This document shows positions 37,255-47,815 of a stretch of 64,000 bases of DNA, piece by piece (position 1 is the stretch's first letter; each line of letters starts with the position of its first letter). The stretch is from NCBI GenBank assembly GCA_016165875.1, contig JABBOT010000006.1, forward strand, positions 1 to 64,000, written 5' to 3'. Below the pieces are notes generated by a model. It saw only the letters and a program-made list of their open reading frames with translations, was not told the DNA's origin and did not search any database. Source of the DNA: Acanthopleura granulata. Its lineage: Eukaryota > Mollusca > Polyplacophora > Chitonida > Chitonidae. A program made the translations under genes and the position numbers.

Positions 37255-38503
37255 CTCATTCCATGCATCCATCACTAGATCACTTATTCCATCTGTCCAT
37301 CACTCATTCAATCACTCATTCAATCCGTTCATCCCTTACTCATTGACTCTCATTGACTCACTCATTCGATCCGTCCATCAATCATTCATTCTCTCACTCA
37401 TTCCATCCCTCACTCATTGACTCACTCATTCCTTCTGTCCATCACTCATTCATTCGCTCTCATTCCATCCGTCCATCCCTCACTCATTCGCTCACTTTCT
37501 CTCACTCATTCCGTCCATTTACCACTCATTCCATCCGTCCTTCACTCACTCATTCACTCCTTCACTCACTCACTCCATCCATCCATTCGTCACTCACTCA
37601 CTCCATCCGTCCATCCTTCACTCACTCAATCACTCCGTCACTCACTCATTTCATCCGTCCATCCATCCTTCATTCACTTGATCCGTCCATCCATCTCTCA
37701 TTCACTCTCATTCCATCCATCCAGCCATCCCTCATTCACTCTCATTCCATCCGTCCAGCCATCCCTCATTCACTCTCATTCCATCCGTCCATTAATTGGT
37801 GAATCCGTGTTTCAACCAGCGAATCCGTGAATCCATCGGTGAATCCGTGAATCCATCCATCGGTGAATCCGTGAATCCATCAGTGAATCCGTGAATCCAT
37901 CCATGGGTGAATCCGTGAATCCATTGGTGAATCGTGAATCCATTGGTGAATCCGTGAATCCATCGGTGAATCCCTGAATCCATTGGTGAATCCGTGAATC
38001 CATCGATCAGTGAATCCGTGAATCCATCGGTGAATCTATCCATCGGTGAATCCGGGAATCCGTCCATCCATCTACCCACCCCTCCACCTCACCCTATCCA
38101 TCCATCCAGCCATTAATTATTCAATCCATGAATTAATGAATGAATCCATTCCTCCATTCCTCCCTCAATCCATCCATCCATGAATCAATGAATGCATCCG
38201 TCCATCCATCCCTCCATCCATTTATACATTGACCCATCCATCTATTCATCCTTCAATAAATCAGTTCCTTCAACCATCCATGAATCAATCAATCAGTCAG
38301 TCAATTCATCCAACCATCCATCAATCAGTCAATCCATCCAGTCAGCCAACCATTCCTTTATGAATCAGTCAATCCATGCATACCTCCATCTATCCACGAA
38401 TCAATCAGACATTGCATCCCTCTGTCCATCCACTAGTTAATTCATCAGTTAATCCCTCCATGAATCAATCCGTTCATTTTTCTATCCCTCCACAAGTCAA
38501 TCA
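37255..38503. repeat. Satellite S5, 1.25 kb, diverged
   Basis: Zone order is as in the other satellites, but the text is much altered: expanded CACTCACTCC and CAGCCATCCCTCATTC blocks, and a different third zone with GCATCCGTCC. Its right end is fused directly to the A-rich tract of the link at about 38,504, so the hairpin half of the link is missing. Confidence 0.95.
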
Positions 38504-38729
38504 GTGTAAAAAAAAAACCAAAAAAACCCCACCATATATGTGATCATAACTGGATATTACCACCAATATATTCAAACAGAAGAGGAAGGTGTAAGGCCTA
38601 TATATGTGTTAGAGCAGATCGTCAGGAAAAGAGGGCGTTAGAATGTCAGGATGTTACAACATGTATGGACAGAGATTGTATTGAGTACAGCTGAAGAACA
38701 TACATATAGATGACACAAGAAAAAGAGGA
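38504..38729. repeat. Partial link segment beside L9
   Basis: Only the right half of the link is present: A-rich tract, conserved 170 bp, then a little LINE 3' UTR (GAAGAACATACATATAG). At about 38,729 it jumps into the middle of the endonuclease, so the C-terminal tail is absent in this copy. Confidence 0.7.
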
Positions 38730-39364
38730 CAAGTGACTAGGATAGGTAAGTGGTCGCTAGGGCAAGGGCTTACTCTGCAATATCTGCAGAACAAAGAGTA
38801 AGGTCCAAGTGCGAAAAAATTACCCGAACGAGGGTCTATACGTGTACCTGTCCCATCATTTAATATGCACATTTCATAATCATTAATAAAAGCTGTCATT
38901 ACCCTTCCATCAGAATTCATATTGGAACTTCCTCATAACTGTCCATGAGCATTCAAATCTCCATATAATATATAAGAGGTATTAAGACAAGACACAAGAG
39001 AATCGAAATCCTTTCTGTCAAGATGACTAGAAGGGTTATATATATTAACAACACTTGTAGATGTACCATTACTGGTAGCAATATTAAAACACTCTGCCTC
39101 TATACTGTTAAAGGGTGGTAACTTTAATTTGGTGTATGATAGACCGTCTTTCAAAAACATGGCTAGACCACCCTTCTCGCCTGTTTCCCTATCTACTCTG
39201 ACTATAAAATACCCAGGGTAGGCAAAATCTATATGTGGCTTTAAAAATGTTTCCTGGAGACATATTACATGGGGAGTAGGCTTTACATTGTTCAAATAAA
39301 ATTTAAATTCTTCCCCGTGAGAACTAAGCCCACGTATATTCTGATGTAGTAAGTGAAAAGCCAT
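38730..39364 (-). pseudogene. LINE ORF2 endonuclease in L9
   Basis: The start codon is at 39364. The frame runs unbroken from QNIRG through CLQET, VVNIYNPSSHLDRKDFDSLV and GDLNAHGQL to a nonsense TGA at 38933-38935, where sisters have TGT (Cys). The T6 frameshift downstream is still present. This is the best guide to the undamaged endonuclease frame. Confidence 0.8.
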
Positions 39365-39481
39365 TGGTAAAAGGAGTAAAATACGATAGCGATAAGGTTT
39401 TGCATTATATAAAGGATACATTATCAACGTTGATCGTCTGAGGACACAGATGATAAAATATTAGTTAGCCCCTTAAAGAGT

Positions 39482-40052
39482 TTAAATCACCTCAGAATCA
39501 AGGCGGTTCTGGGCTATGCCAACAACAACTTGAACTAATCCCTTGGGGTCATCAATTTCAAAGACTTTAATTAGTATCTCGCAAAAAATAGCGATCAGCT
39601 TTGTTACAGTAGAGAATGATTCGTCCTCAGTCTGCGTACACCTAGACGAAGGTGCCTGGGTGGTCATAGGCCTGGGAACAGGCCTTATCGGTTTGTAAAC
39701 AGGGTAAGGTTCATCCTGCGGGGGGGAGGGGGGTCTGGTTAGCTGAGTCAGACAGCAAGGCCCGCTCATTAGAGCCCTCGGGAAACACAGGGTGGGTGTC
39801 ACTATGAATGGATTTTAAAGCTTCTGCAAAGGAAATTTTCTGAGTGGATGAGAAGAACGAATTTGAATGTAATTTGCATACGATATCCCGCCCCATAAGA
39901 GACGTTAACGAGACAGCTTTTTTAACTTGGGTAGCACTGCTGCATACCACTAACAAATCTCTACCATTAATCTTTTTTACTTGTTTTACATTCCCTATTG
40001 CCTGCTGTAGGCTTTGTCCACATTTAATGGGATTCCACCCAGTTACAGGCAA
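39482..40052 (-). pseudogene. LINE ORF1 remnant in L9
   Basis: It is D-type: N-terminal frame 39711-40052 and C-terminal frame 39482-39802, shifted in the G-rich tract near 39,720. It sits directly upstream of an ORF2 endonuclease, so D-type ORF1 sequence was once attached to ORF2. Confidence 0.65.
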
Positions 40053-40734
40053 ACCCCCCCATAGATGAAATCAAAACGTTATTATTAGTAATGCCTTATC
40101 TCTGATTTACCTGCTTCACTTTTTTTCCTTCCATTCAGCTGAAAAATCGTTCATATGCTTGGTGGTGCCTCTTGTTTCTACAATTTCCATGTCTCCCCTT
40201 CGGTATCATCCGTGGTTGTAACTAGCCACTAGTTATCGACTAATTAGGTGCATACACAAGGGAGTTATTACACAACAGTTAGAATAGAAGGGGTTGCTCG
40301 GGAGCTGCTCCGAGCCAGGGATAAGACACGAAAGGCGCTCTGTTAGTTGCAGAAGAAACAATGCAAATACAGGATTTCCTATCCCACAATTCTATACTAC
40401 ACCTAAAGTATAGTAACTTATGGCCCTATGCTACTATGTAAAACGAATCATATTTGCCTACAAATTCCTGGATATAACCCTTATCTTATGATTTAACTAT
40501 GTTTCTAGTAAGTGTGTTTGGTATTAAACCAGGCCTAAGACTGGATGAGAAAAAAAAAACAACAACAAGCCCAATAAACAAGCCACAAAACTGATCAATT
40601 TATGATGCAGATATATTAGAAAATATTCCCAAAAAACTATCCACTGCACAACTCTATTGAAACCAATCTCAATAAGTGTCTGTAATAGAAAGGGTGTTGC
40701 AGTGACCCATTGCCAAATATCAACAAAATTAGGC

Positions 40735-41215
40735 TTAGCGTAATTCATAACTTCGTGAATATTTAGTGGTATATGAAAGGATATGTCTACAAAGGATAAA
40801 GCTTTCTTTGCCAGGGAGTCTGCCCACTCATTCCCTGCTATACCAACATGAGCTGGAACCCAGTTGAAACAAACAGAAACACCCTGGTAACTGAGAGTAG
40901 TACATAAATGTAAAATTTGAAAAACAAGGGATTAAGATGAATCTGTGAGATTAACGGCCCTGCAAGGTTTCAGTTCCAGGAGAAAATGAAGAGCACAAAT
41001 AATAGCTGTAAGTTCTGCCGTGAAAACAGAAACAAAATTAGATAACCTAAAGATTTGGCATACTTCATTTCTGGTACACAAAAAGCAGCACCCACTCTTT
41101 GGCTGTCAGGGCACTTGGAAGCATCGGTATAAACATGCAGGTACTGAGATAGGTGTGAGTTTAAATATTCTTTCGTAAATTCTAAAGAAACATGTACATT
41201 ATTAGATCTGCTCAT
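40735..41215 (-). pseudogene. LINE RNase H domain, broken
   Basis: Four catalytic blocks can be seen: LHVYTDASK (first Asp), FTAELTAIICAL (Glu), NLTDSS (Asp) and WVPAHVGIAGNEWAD (His, Asp). A frameshift after YAKSLGYL near 41,050 and a TAA right after TDSS near 40,935 break it. Having RNase H downstream of RT places the family in the I group and argues against CR1, L2 and RTE. Confidence 0.85.
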
Positions 41216-42865
41216 ACTCTCATGTCAGGCAGTAGATACAGCAGGGAAGTGTATATTCCAAGGAGGGAAAGAAGGGACACGTGAAGGCTGCAAATCAAAT
41301 TCCCACATTCTGCATCTGCAGAGGCCTTATTTGATCTCAAACCAAATGGTAGGCCAGAATTATCTTGTAAATCATAAAGACTATCATAAAAGTTGGGGTC
41401 AAGTAAATGAGACGAAGGATTATTAATAGCACATTTAAGTCTGAGAGAAAACTTGAGGGTGCGCAGACACCGACGGATGTGGAATGGCCACTCATTACAG
41501 AATAATTGCATTACTTTGAGTGGTGTGGTGCGCATGGCTCCAGTACATATCCGCAGCGCTGCGCACTGAACAGATTCTAATTTTGCTTTTAGGGTAACAC
41601 AAGCAGAATCATATGCTTCACAACAATAATCCAATTTCGAATGGATAAGAGAACGATATAATAACGATTTTCTATCAGCTCCTCAAGACTTCCCCGAAAA
41701 CACACCTCATTACATTTAGGACTTTATCACACCTGTTTATTAAATATTCAATATGTTTAGTCCAAGTAAGTCAGCTATCAAATACAACACCACGATACTT
41801 AAAAGAAGGGGAAATTTTCACTAATGAATTATTTAGGGTAAGTGACACTTTACTAATAGGACGCCTTGAAAATACCATGGCTTCTGTTTTTAGCGAAGAA
41901 AACTTAAAACCCCACTGGAGACTCCACTTCATGATATCATTCAGGCCTTGCTGAATGTATTTAATGTAACAGGCGAGAGGTCTTGACCTAAACCACATAG
42001 ATTTGTCATCTGCAAATAAGGTACAGTTTAATTTGGGTGAAATAGCATTAGGTAGGTCATTTATGGTGATGTTGAGTAATGTGGGAGATAATACACTCCC
42101 TTGAGGGACCCCGTTCTCCACAGGGGCCAGACGAGAACATCCATGACCCACCCGGACTTTAATACAGCGCCCTGAAAGGAAGTTTTTCAGCTATCCCAAC
42201 ATTTTCCCACCAATACCCATGTTATGTAATTTAATTAATACTCCAGTTCTCCATACCATATCATACGCTTTTTCAGTATTGAGGAAGACAGCGAGTAAAT
42301 AGTCTAAATTCACCACATGATCAGTTGTACATCCTTTGCTACGAAAACCACTCTGGGCCGAACTGAGGATATTATGTTTTTTTAAAAACCACATTAATCG
42401 AGAATTTATCATGCACTCCATAATCTTACACAGGCAAGACGTCAGGGCTACAGGCCTGTAGGACGATGGAACTGTTGGGTCCTTGCCTGGCTTGGGGACA
42501 GGCACAACTACAGCCTGTTTCCATTTGGCAGGAAGTCTCATACTATACCAAATAGTATTATATAACAATAATAATATAGTAAGACAATGGTGAGGTAAAT
42601 TATACAACATGGAATAAGTAACTGCATCCTCACCCAGTGACGAATCGGAAAATAAAGACAAGGCCTGTTTCAACTCAAATGAGGAAAAGTCATCCTTACT
42701 TGGCATATCATTAAAAACAATGTTATCGAATGAATGGATTTCCTCTATGTTCTTCTTGTGGAAAATAAACTCAGAAGCATAATTACTAGAACTGGACACA
42801 AAAGAAAAACTATCTGCCATTGGATTTGTCAACATCAGTGACATAGATAACATTATTATAAACAA
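41212..42865 (-). pseudogene. LINE reverse transcriptase and thumb, catalytic Asp lost
   Basis: Palm motifs in order: VVPVPKPGKDPTVPSSYRPV, SAQSGFRSKGCTTDHVV, FLNTEKAYDMVW, NGVPQGSVLSPTLLN and LFADDKSMWF (FADD at 42005-42016). The thumb follows (SVQCAALRICTGAMRTTPLK). The enzyme would copy LINE RNA at the nicked target. The first catalytic Asp in motif A is Asn here (AAT, read from 42280 to 42278), a likely CpG transition. A TAG at 42191-42193 replaces an expected Trp, and frameshifts lie at about 42,160, 41,770 and 41,640. It cannot be functional. Confidence 0.9.
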
Positions 42866-43402
42866 CAGTTGGTATAGTATTCGACTTCTGTTTACCTGTA
42901 ATTGAATTTACTCTATTCCAAACTTCCTTTATGTTCATATTTTTTGTTATGCTGGAGCAGTACTGCCACCAGTAATCTCTCTGAGCCGTTTTGATGACTC
43001 GCTTTGTAACAGCCTTTGCTCTTTTAAAAAGTAAAATATCATCATATAAACGAGTATGCCTTGCACAATTTTTTTAAACATTTACGATTTCGAATAGCCT
43101 CAGTACAGTCATCATTCCACCACGGAAAAGGCATTTTATTCGTCACTTTAACTGAGGATTTAGGTATAGATTTTTTGGCTGCAGACTCTATTGCATTTAA
43201 CACATTATCTGCAAAAAGATCAACATCTTCATTAAATATATCCTCAGAAAACGCCTTTACACATTCACCTTTATAAAACATCCCAGTTCGCCCTTTTAAC
43301 ACACCATGAGGGAGGTTGACTCACAGGGTTCATATGATGATTAATATTACAAGTGATTAGAATAAGTAAGTGGTCGCTAGGGCAAGGACTTCCTGTGTCT
43401 AC
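42866..43402 (-). pseudogene. LINE ORF2 end of endonuclease and pre-RT linker in L10
   Basis: The text reads AFSEDIFNEDVDLFADNVL, then PFPWWNDDCTEAIRNRK, the Trp-rich block that precedes RT in I/Jockey-type ORF2. Further on are RDYWWQYCSSI and IKEVWNRVNSITGKQ, in more than one frame. Confidence 0.75.
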
Positions 43403-43408
43403 AGGCCA

Positions 43409-43584
43409 GTTATGGCCCTCTGCTACTTTGCAATACGAATGATATTTCCCTACTAATTCCTGGATATAAGCCTTATATTATCTTATGACTTATAATAAGT
43501 ATATTTCTAATAAGTATGTTTGGTATTAAACCAATCACAACGGCAGGCCTAAACCTGGAGAAAAGAAATAAAGAAATAAATAAG

Positions 43585-43615
<31 letters not shown>

Positions 43616-43836
43616 AAAAAGAGAAAAAAACGACAACAACAATCCGATTAAACAAGCCACAAAACTGATCGATTTTTTTTTTTAGAATTTAGACGACGCA
43701 GATATATTAGAAAATATCGCCAAAAAACTATCCACTACACAACCCTATTGAAACCAATCTCAATAAGTGTCTGTAATAGAAAGGGGTTACGGTGACCTTG
43801 ACCTCCTTTGCCACGTCTAGACATGATGCTTTCTAT
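43409..43836 (-). mobile_element. Diverged LINE 5' region fragment
   Basis: It is homologous to the LINE 5' region (compare 8455-8770): TATGGCCCT...GCTACT, ACTAATTCCTGGATATAA and ACTATCCACTACACAACCCT are shared. It is more diverged than the other copies and contains an AAAT microsatellite plus a T-run near 43,674. Homology stops at CATGATGCTTTCTAT (43,836), a candidate for the original LINE 5' end. Confidence 0.75.
43565..43620. repeat. AAAT microsatellite
   Basis: About ten AAAT units with minor interruptions replace the short A-rich tract of the other LINE 5' regions. Confidence 0.9.
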
Positions 43837-44661
43837 AGGGATGAGCGAGTAGAAACTAGTTGTAACTGTTTACCACAACTCCATTTATACACGAGAATAC
43901 AAGCCGTTACGTAGTGCATATGCTATGTTCAACAATACTGTACAGCACTCCCATAGAAATGCATCCACAATTGCTGAAGTCAGCACAAAACAAACAACCT
44001 TGCTCAGATGCAACTGCTCCCGCACTCCAACAATGCCCGATCTTTTTACCATGCCAGACAATATCCTCTTCAAGGCAAGCGCACAAGGACACTGACAATA
44101 CCCTGCAAGCACCTGGCTAGCTCTGGACCAGTCCACCAACCCGTCTAGCTAAGGACACCGAGGGGTGCGGCACACCACTGACTATAAAGGGCCAGAAAGT
44201 GAGAGAAGCACGCTGTCACCCCTCACAAGCCACTTATGGCTCACTCACATATTTGAATCACAGCCTCCTTAGTCCTCAAGCTGACCACAATCTAGGGTGG
44301 TTACTACTGGGGTACATCGCACACAACACAAAAGTTTAGTGTAACGTTTCTCAAGGTGTAAAGTTTTCCAAATTTTCCCCGTTTATCACCATTCTTACGC
44401 AGTTGGTTTACGACAAATGGAATGGTACAAACCGCACTGCTCTGTCGCCAATAGTTTTAGCTGCAGAAGAAAGCATACCATCAACACATCACATATATAC
44501 CCTCAGGAAGATATTGTAGCTGACCAAAAATAACAGTTAGTCAGAACGATATGCTAAAAGATTAAGCGCCGGTTGTGACGTCACTCTATTCAGAAAACCG
44601 TACCTTATCCGTTAAGGAACTACGGCATTCGTACATTCCTATATTCGCCTCGCAGATTAGA
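43837..44661. other. Single-copy-like DNA, nothing recognised
   Basis: No repeat family of this window and no convincing coding frame is seen. Short open frames near 43,885-44,139 on both strands lack recognisable motifs. A TATAAAG at 44,184-44,190 has no supporting downstream gene. A stretch at about 44,479-44,525 is similar to about 48,663-48,709 (CATCAACACA...GAAGAxATTGT). Confidence 0.5.
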
Positions 44662-44669
44662 TAATACGT
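44662..44669. repeat. Left target site duplication of hAT (degenerate)
   Basis: TAATACGT directly before the terminal inverted repeat; the partner TAATACAT is at 47428-47435, one base after the other end. An 8-bp duplication is the hAT rule. One mismatch and one extra G suggest age. Confidence 0.65.
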
Positions 44670-44684
44670 CAGGGATGCACATAA
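44670..44684 (+). repeat. hAT left terminal inverted repeat
   Basis: CAGGGATGCACATAA. The next bases are rich in TGCGCA motifs (GGTGCGCAGGTGCGCATG, 44,687-44,704), which may be subterminal transposase sites; that reading is inference. Confidence 0.75.
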
Positions 44685-44850
44685 GTGGTGCGCAGGTGCG
44701 CATGCTCTACCCAAATAAATAATGCGCGCCAGATGAAATGTTGCAACCCTCATTTGCGTACCTAAGATTTGGAGATAGATCGGTGCGCAATCTGTAGGTG
44801 TTGAATAAACCTATGAGTCATATGAGCCGTTGTTTTAGAACGTCATCAAA

Positions 44851-46916
44851 ATATCGAAGAAGCAAGCTCCATTAAGCAATTACTTTGGTGTTCCTCCACC
44901 TCCAAAGAAATGCCAGACTGAGTCTGAACCGCAAAAGAAGCGCGTGTTCTCAAAAAAGTGGCTATAGGAGGTCAGTTGGCTTGAAACGAATGTTGAATGC
45001 ACAGAGATGTGGTGCAAAATATGCCGTGAAAATCCTACTCTGGCGGACCAAAATTGCGCTTTTTATACAGGTACTAAAACCTTCAGTCACCCAGCGTTTG
45101 ATAAACATACCAATAGCTGAGAGCACCAAAAAGTAGTTCAAGTAATTGATAATGAAAACACGCAGCCAGGACCAGAGGCCCATTGGTCCACTCGACAAAT
45201 GGAAAGACAAACTGAACGAAGAACAGCATCAAGCACTGAGTAATGTTTTCCTTTTCGCCTTTCACGAAGCACAACATGGACGTCCTATGCGTTCATATGA
45301 GGAAGATATTCCGCCTCTGAAGAGGCTTGGAGTTAACGTCGGGAACGCGTATCATTCTCGAGAAGGGGGAAGCCGTATCATCCAGTGCATCGCACAGACA
45401 ATAACTTCAGATTTGAGAGAAAAACTGCAAGCAGCTGAATTTTGGGGTGTACTCTTCGATGGATCAGAAGATATTACAAAAACGGAACAGGAAATCGTGT
45501 ACATTGTTTCTGCGTCCAGCAACGGACATTTCAGCTCAGATTTCTTTGGATTAATTAATGTGGGGGCCAATCGAATAGCACAGGACATAGTGGAGGGACT
45601 TGTGCAACTGTTCCACGCGTGTTGTTTAACGGAGAGGAAGACGAAGCTGGTCTCGGTGTGCACGGACGGAGCCGCCGTCAACGTTGGAATGTACAAAGGG
45701 GGCGTTCCAAAATTACGTCAGATGGTCGACATCGGGGATTCCCTTGTGCATATTATGTGCACCGCCTACACCCTGGAGAACTGCGCTAAGTCAACTGATC
45801 GTGCAGTTCCATACTGTGAGTCATTTGATCAATCCATTGTCAAGTTGCTTAGATTTTACTTAAAGAAAGGGTGTGCAAAACGAATTGTACAACTAAAGAT
45901 GATATGTGAAGAGAAAGGCATAGCTTTTGCCAAATTAGGAAAGTTTCACAATATCTCATGCGTGGAGACAGGAGACTCTGTTGAAAATATGGAGAATGTT
46001 ACTAGCCATCCAGATTCAAGTTGCAACAAGTGATGACATGAGCCTAAAACATATCTGTACAGAGCGTTTTTGTTGTTTCCTAGCTAACATTCTGGATATT
46101 GGAAACATTTTACAGCTCACCTCCCTCAGGTTTCAGCAAGAAAAACTAACTATTGGTGAATGCAAAGATGAGCTCATGGTTGCTGTTGGACAGTTCACTC
46201 TACTAATGGAGAGTAAAGGCAAGTACCGGAAAGAGACTGGATCACATGTTGACGCTGACAGGGACAAGATCAATGTATTGAGAGCTCTTATTCATGAGTT
46301 TGAGTGCAGATATGAATCCCTAAAATCATGTGATCAGTTTTTGATTTTTGATCCTCCAACTTGGCCTCGTGAAATGAAAGATCTCCACAGTTTTGGCAAC
46401 ACAAATCTCAGTAACATCCTTGAGAAATATGAGGCCAACATGTCTGTTGACAGAGACTCCACTTTAAGAGAGTGGATTCGTTTAAAGCAAGCTGCAAAAT
46501 GTTTGGCAGCCTCTTCGGTGCATGACCTGGTGAATGTAGTGAAGACAAGCAATCCTGATAGTTATTCCAACATTTAGAAGGTCCTTTTCTTGTCTCTTAC
46601 ACTGCCTTTGAGCAGTGCAGCATGTGAAAGGGGATTTTCACATTTGAATATCATAAAAAACAAGTACAGATCCCGCCAATCGGACTCCCGCCTCTCATCT
46701 CTAATGCACATTCTGTTCTCTAAGTTCACCACGGAGACCTTCGACCCAAATCCAGCTGTTGACTTGTGGATGCAAACAGCTAGTCGCAGGCTGAACCAGG
46801 GAGAAAGGAGTAGGTCTGGTACATCCACATCCTCTGTTGTTTGTGAAATAGAGGAAGACAGTAAGAACGAGACTGAAGGTGATAATGAAGATGATGATGA
46901 TGATGACATTTCGTAG
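44851..46916 (+). pseudogene. hAT transposase, KIAA1586/ZNF862-like, degraded
   Basis: The probable start is mutated (ATA at 44851, followed by SKKQAPLSNYFG, a typical N-terminus of this group). A BED-like zinc finger follows (CKIC at 45013-45024, KH...EH near 45,105-45,126), with in-frame stops TAG 44965 and TGA 45118. After a frameshift near 45,180 a long catalytic frame runs to about 45,970: GPLDKW, LFDGSEDITKTEQEIVYI, VCTDGAAVNVG, FAKLGKFHNIS. A deletion plus frameshift near 45,980-46,010 leads to the last frame, with a TAG at 46575. This is the hAT dimerisation region (LPLSSAACERGFSHLNIIKN), ending in an Asp-rich tail at 46,885-46,916. It would have cut and pasted the element; a host-domesticated gene is unlikely given these breaks. 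Confidence 0.85.
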
Positions 46917-47196
46917 GATAACAGAACCTTCAGTGCTTTAAAATAGTAACTCTTGTAAGCGCTTAAAAGCTGTCATTTCTTTGGTTTTCAGTGTTAGAAA
47001 AATAGATATTTGCACATTTAGTTTTCAGAGCTTGAAACACAGTCATGTTACTTGAAAGTTACAAGGCTTTAAAGATCAGACATTCTGTTGCACTGCTTCT
47101 CTTAATTTTCAGTTGAAATTAAAGTTCATGTCACATTATCCATGCATCCCTTTATTTTGTTCCTCCTGTGAGGTGGGTTCAGGAAAAAATGCATTT

Positions 47197-47404
47197 AAAA
47201 ATGTGAGGACCAAGCAACAACCCCAGCTTCTCCTCTGAGAACAAGACCAAAAATGTGAGGACCAAGCAACAACCCCAGCTTCTCCTCTGAGAACAAGACC
47301 AAAAATGTGAGGACCAAGCAACAACCCCAGGTTTTCCCCTGAGAACAAGACCAAAAATGTGAGGACCAAGCAACAACCCCAGGTTCTCCCCTGAGAACAA
47401 GACC
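47197..47404. repeat. Four 52-bp tandem repeats in hAT 3' end
   Basis: Units start at 47197, 47249, 47301 and 47353 (AAAAATGTGAGGACCAAGCA...), exactly 52 bp each with few differences (CAGCTTCTCCTC versus CAGGTTTTCCCC or CAGGTTCTCCCC). The array ends 7 bp before the right terminal inverted repeat. Repeated subterminal sites can bind hAT transposase. Confidence 0.95.
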
Positions 47405-47411
47405 AAAAATT

Positions 47412-47426
47412 TTATGTGCACCCCTG
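47412..47426 (-). repeat. hAT right terminal inverted repeat
   Basis: TTATGTGCACCCCTG, the complement of the left repeat with one T/C mismatch. Confidence 0.75.
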
Positions 47427-47559
47427 GTAATACATTCTTCGTGTAAGGCGAATCAATCACTGTCCCATATTTAACCTGGATAGACAGACCACTGTTTTCA
47501 GTGTGCGAGTTTATGTAATGTTACGTGTGGTGGTTCGAGTACCCTAGTGTATCAGATAT

Positions 47560-47815
47560 GTGTTTACTTGATTGGTGTTTTATGCCGTACTCAGGAATGT
47601 CTCACTTATACGACGGTTGCTAGCATTATGGTGCGAGGAAAACGGGTAGTATCTGGGGGAAACCTACGACCACTCGTAGGCAGTTGGCACACCTTCCCAC
47701 GTAGGGCCGGAGTGGAAACTAGAATAAGCTGGACTTAAAGCAACGGGAACTGCAGAGAGGCTGTCGTGTCATTACTCTGCTCTAGCACGCTAACCACTTT
47801 GGCCACCTAGGCCTC
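47560..47815 (-). mobile_element. tRNA-derived SINE, MetaSINE/RUDI-like
   Basis: On the minus strand the head is at the right. It has a pol III A box-like TGGCCAAAGTGG (47794-47805) and a weak B box-like stretch ending TTTAAGTCC (47731-47741), then a conserved body and a tail matching GCCGTATAAGTGA...GAGTACGGC-type text near 47,580-47,625. I recognise this text from SINEs common in molluscan genomes. The exact family name is from memory and may be wrong. A clear target duplication is not visible; GTGTTTAC at the left and GTGTTAC at the right are a weak candidate. Confidence 0.75.

Larger units (their letters stand above)
38730..40706 (-). mobile_element. LINE copy L9 (endonuclease, ORF1, 5' region)
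   Basis: This copy lacks the C-terminal tail, RNase H and RT on its left. Its 5' region ends early at about 40,706 and is fused to the RNase H end of L10. It has the unexpanded (TA)n run, so the first endonuclease frameshift seen in L0-L3 is absent here. Confidence 0.8.
40707..43408 (-). mobile_element. LINE piece L10 carrying pre-RT region, RT and RNase H
   Basis: This is the only part of the window with the LINE polymerase. It begins in the middle of ORF2 on the right (43,408, fused to 5' region DNA) and ends just after RNase H on the left (40,707). The endonuclease front and the C-terminal tail are both missing. Its ends coincide with abrupt joins to LINE 5' regions, so it looks like a rearranged internal piece rather than a 5'-truncated insertion. 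Confidence 0.85.
44670..47426 (+). mobile_element. hAT DNA transposon, near full length, 2.76 kb, inactive
   Basis: The ends are CAGGGATGCACATAA and its inverted partner TTATGTGCACCCCTG (14 of 15 match), typical hAT CAGG...CCTG termini, flanked by a degenerate 8-bp target duplication. Inside is one transposase reading left to right, then an AT-rich 3' part and a four-unit 52-bp repeat next to the right end. Its insertion separates the LINE array from the SINE and C-array side of the window. Confidence 0.85.

Noticed and set aside
44184..44190. TATAAAG as a promoter
   Set aside because: No gene with supported coding sequence begins downstream; the hAT element starts about 480 bp away with its own ends.
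45146..46033. Intact host gene derived from a hAT transposase
   Set aside because: The lost start codon, several in-frame stops, two frameshifts and transposon ends directly around it make it a dead transposon copy.
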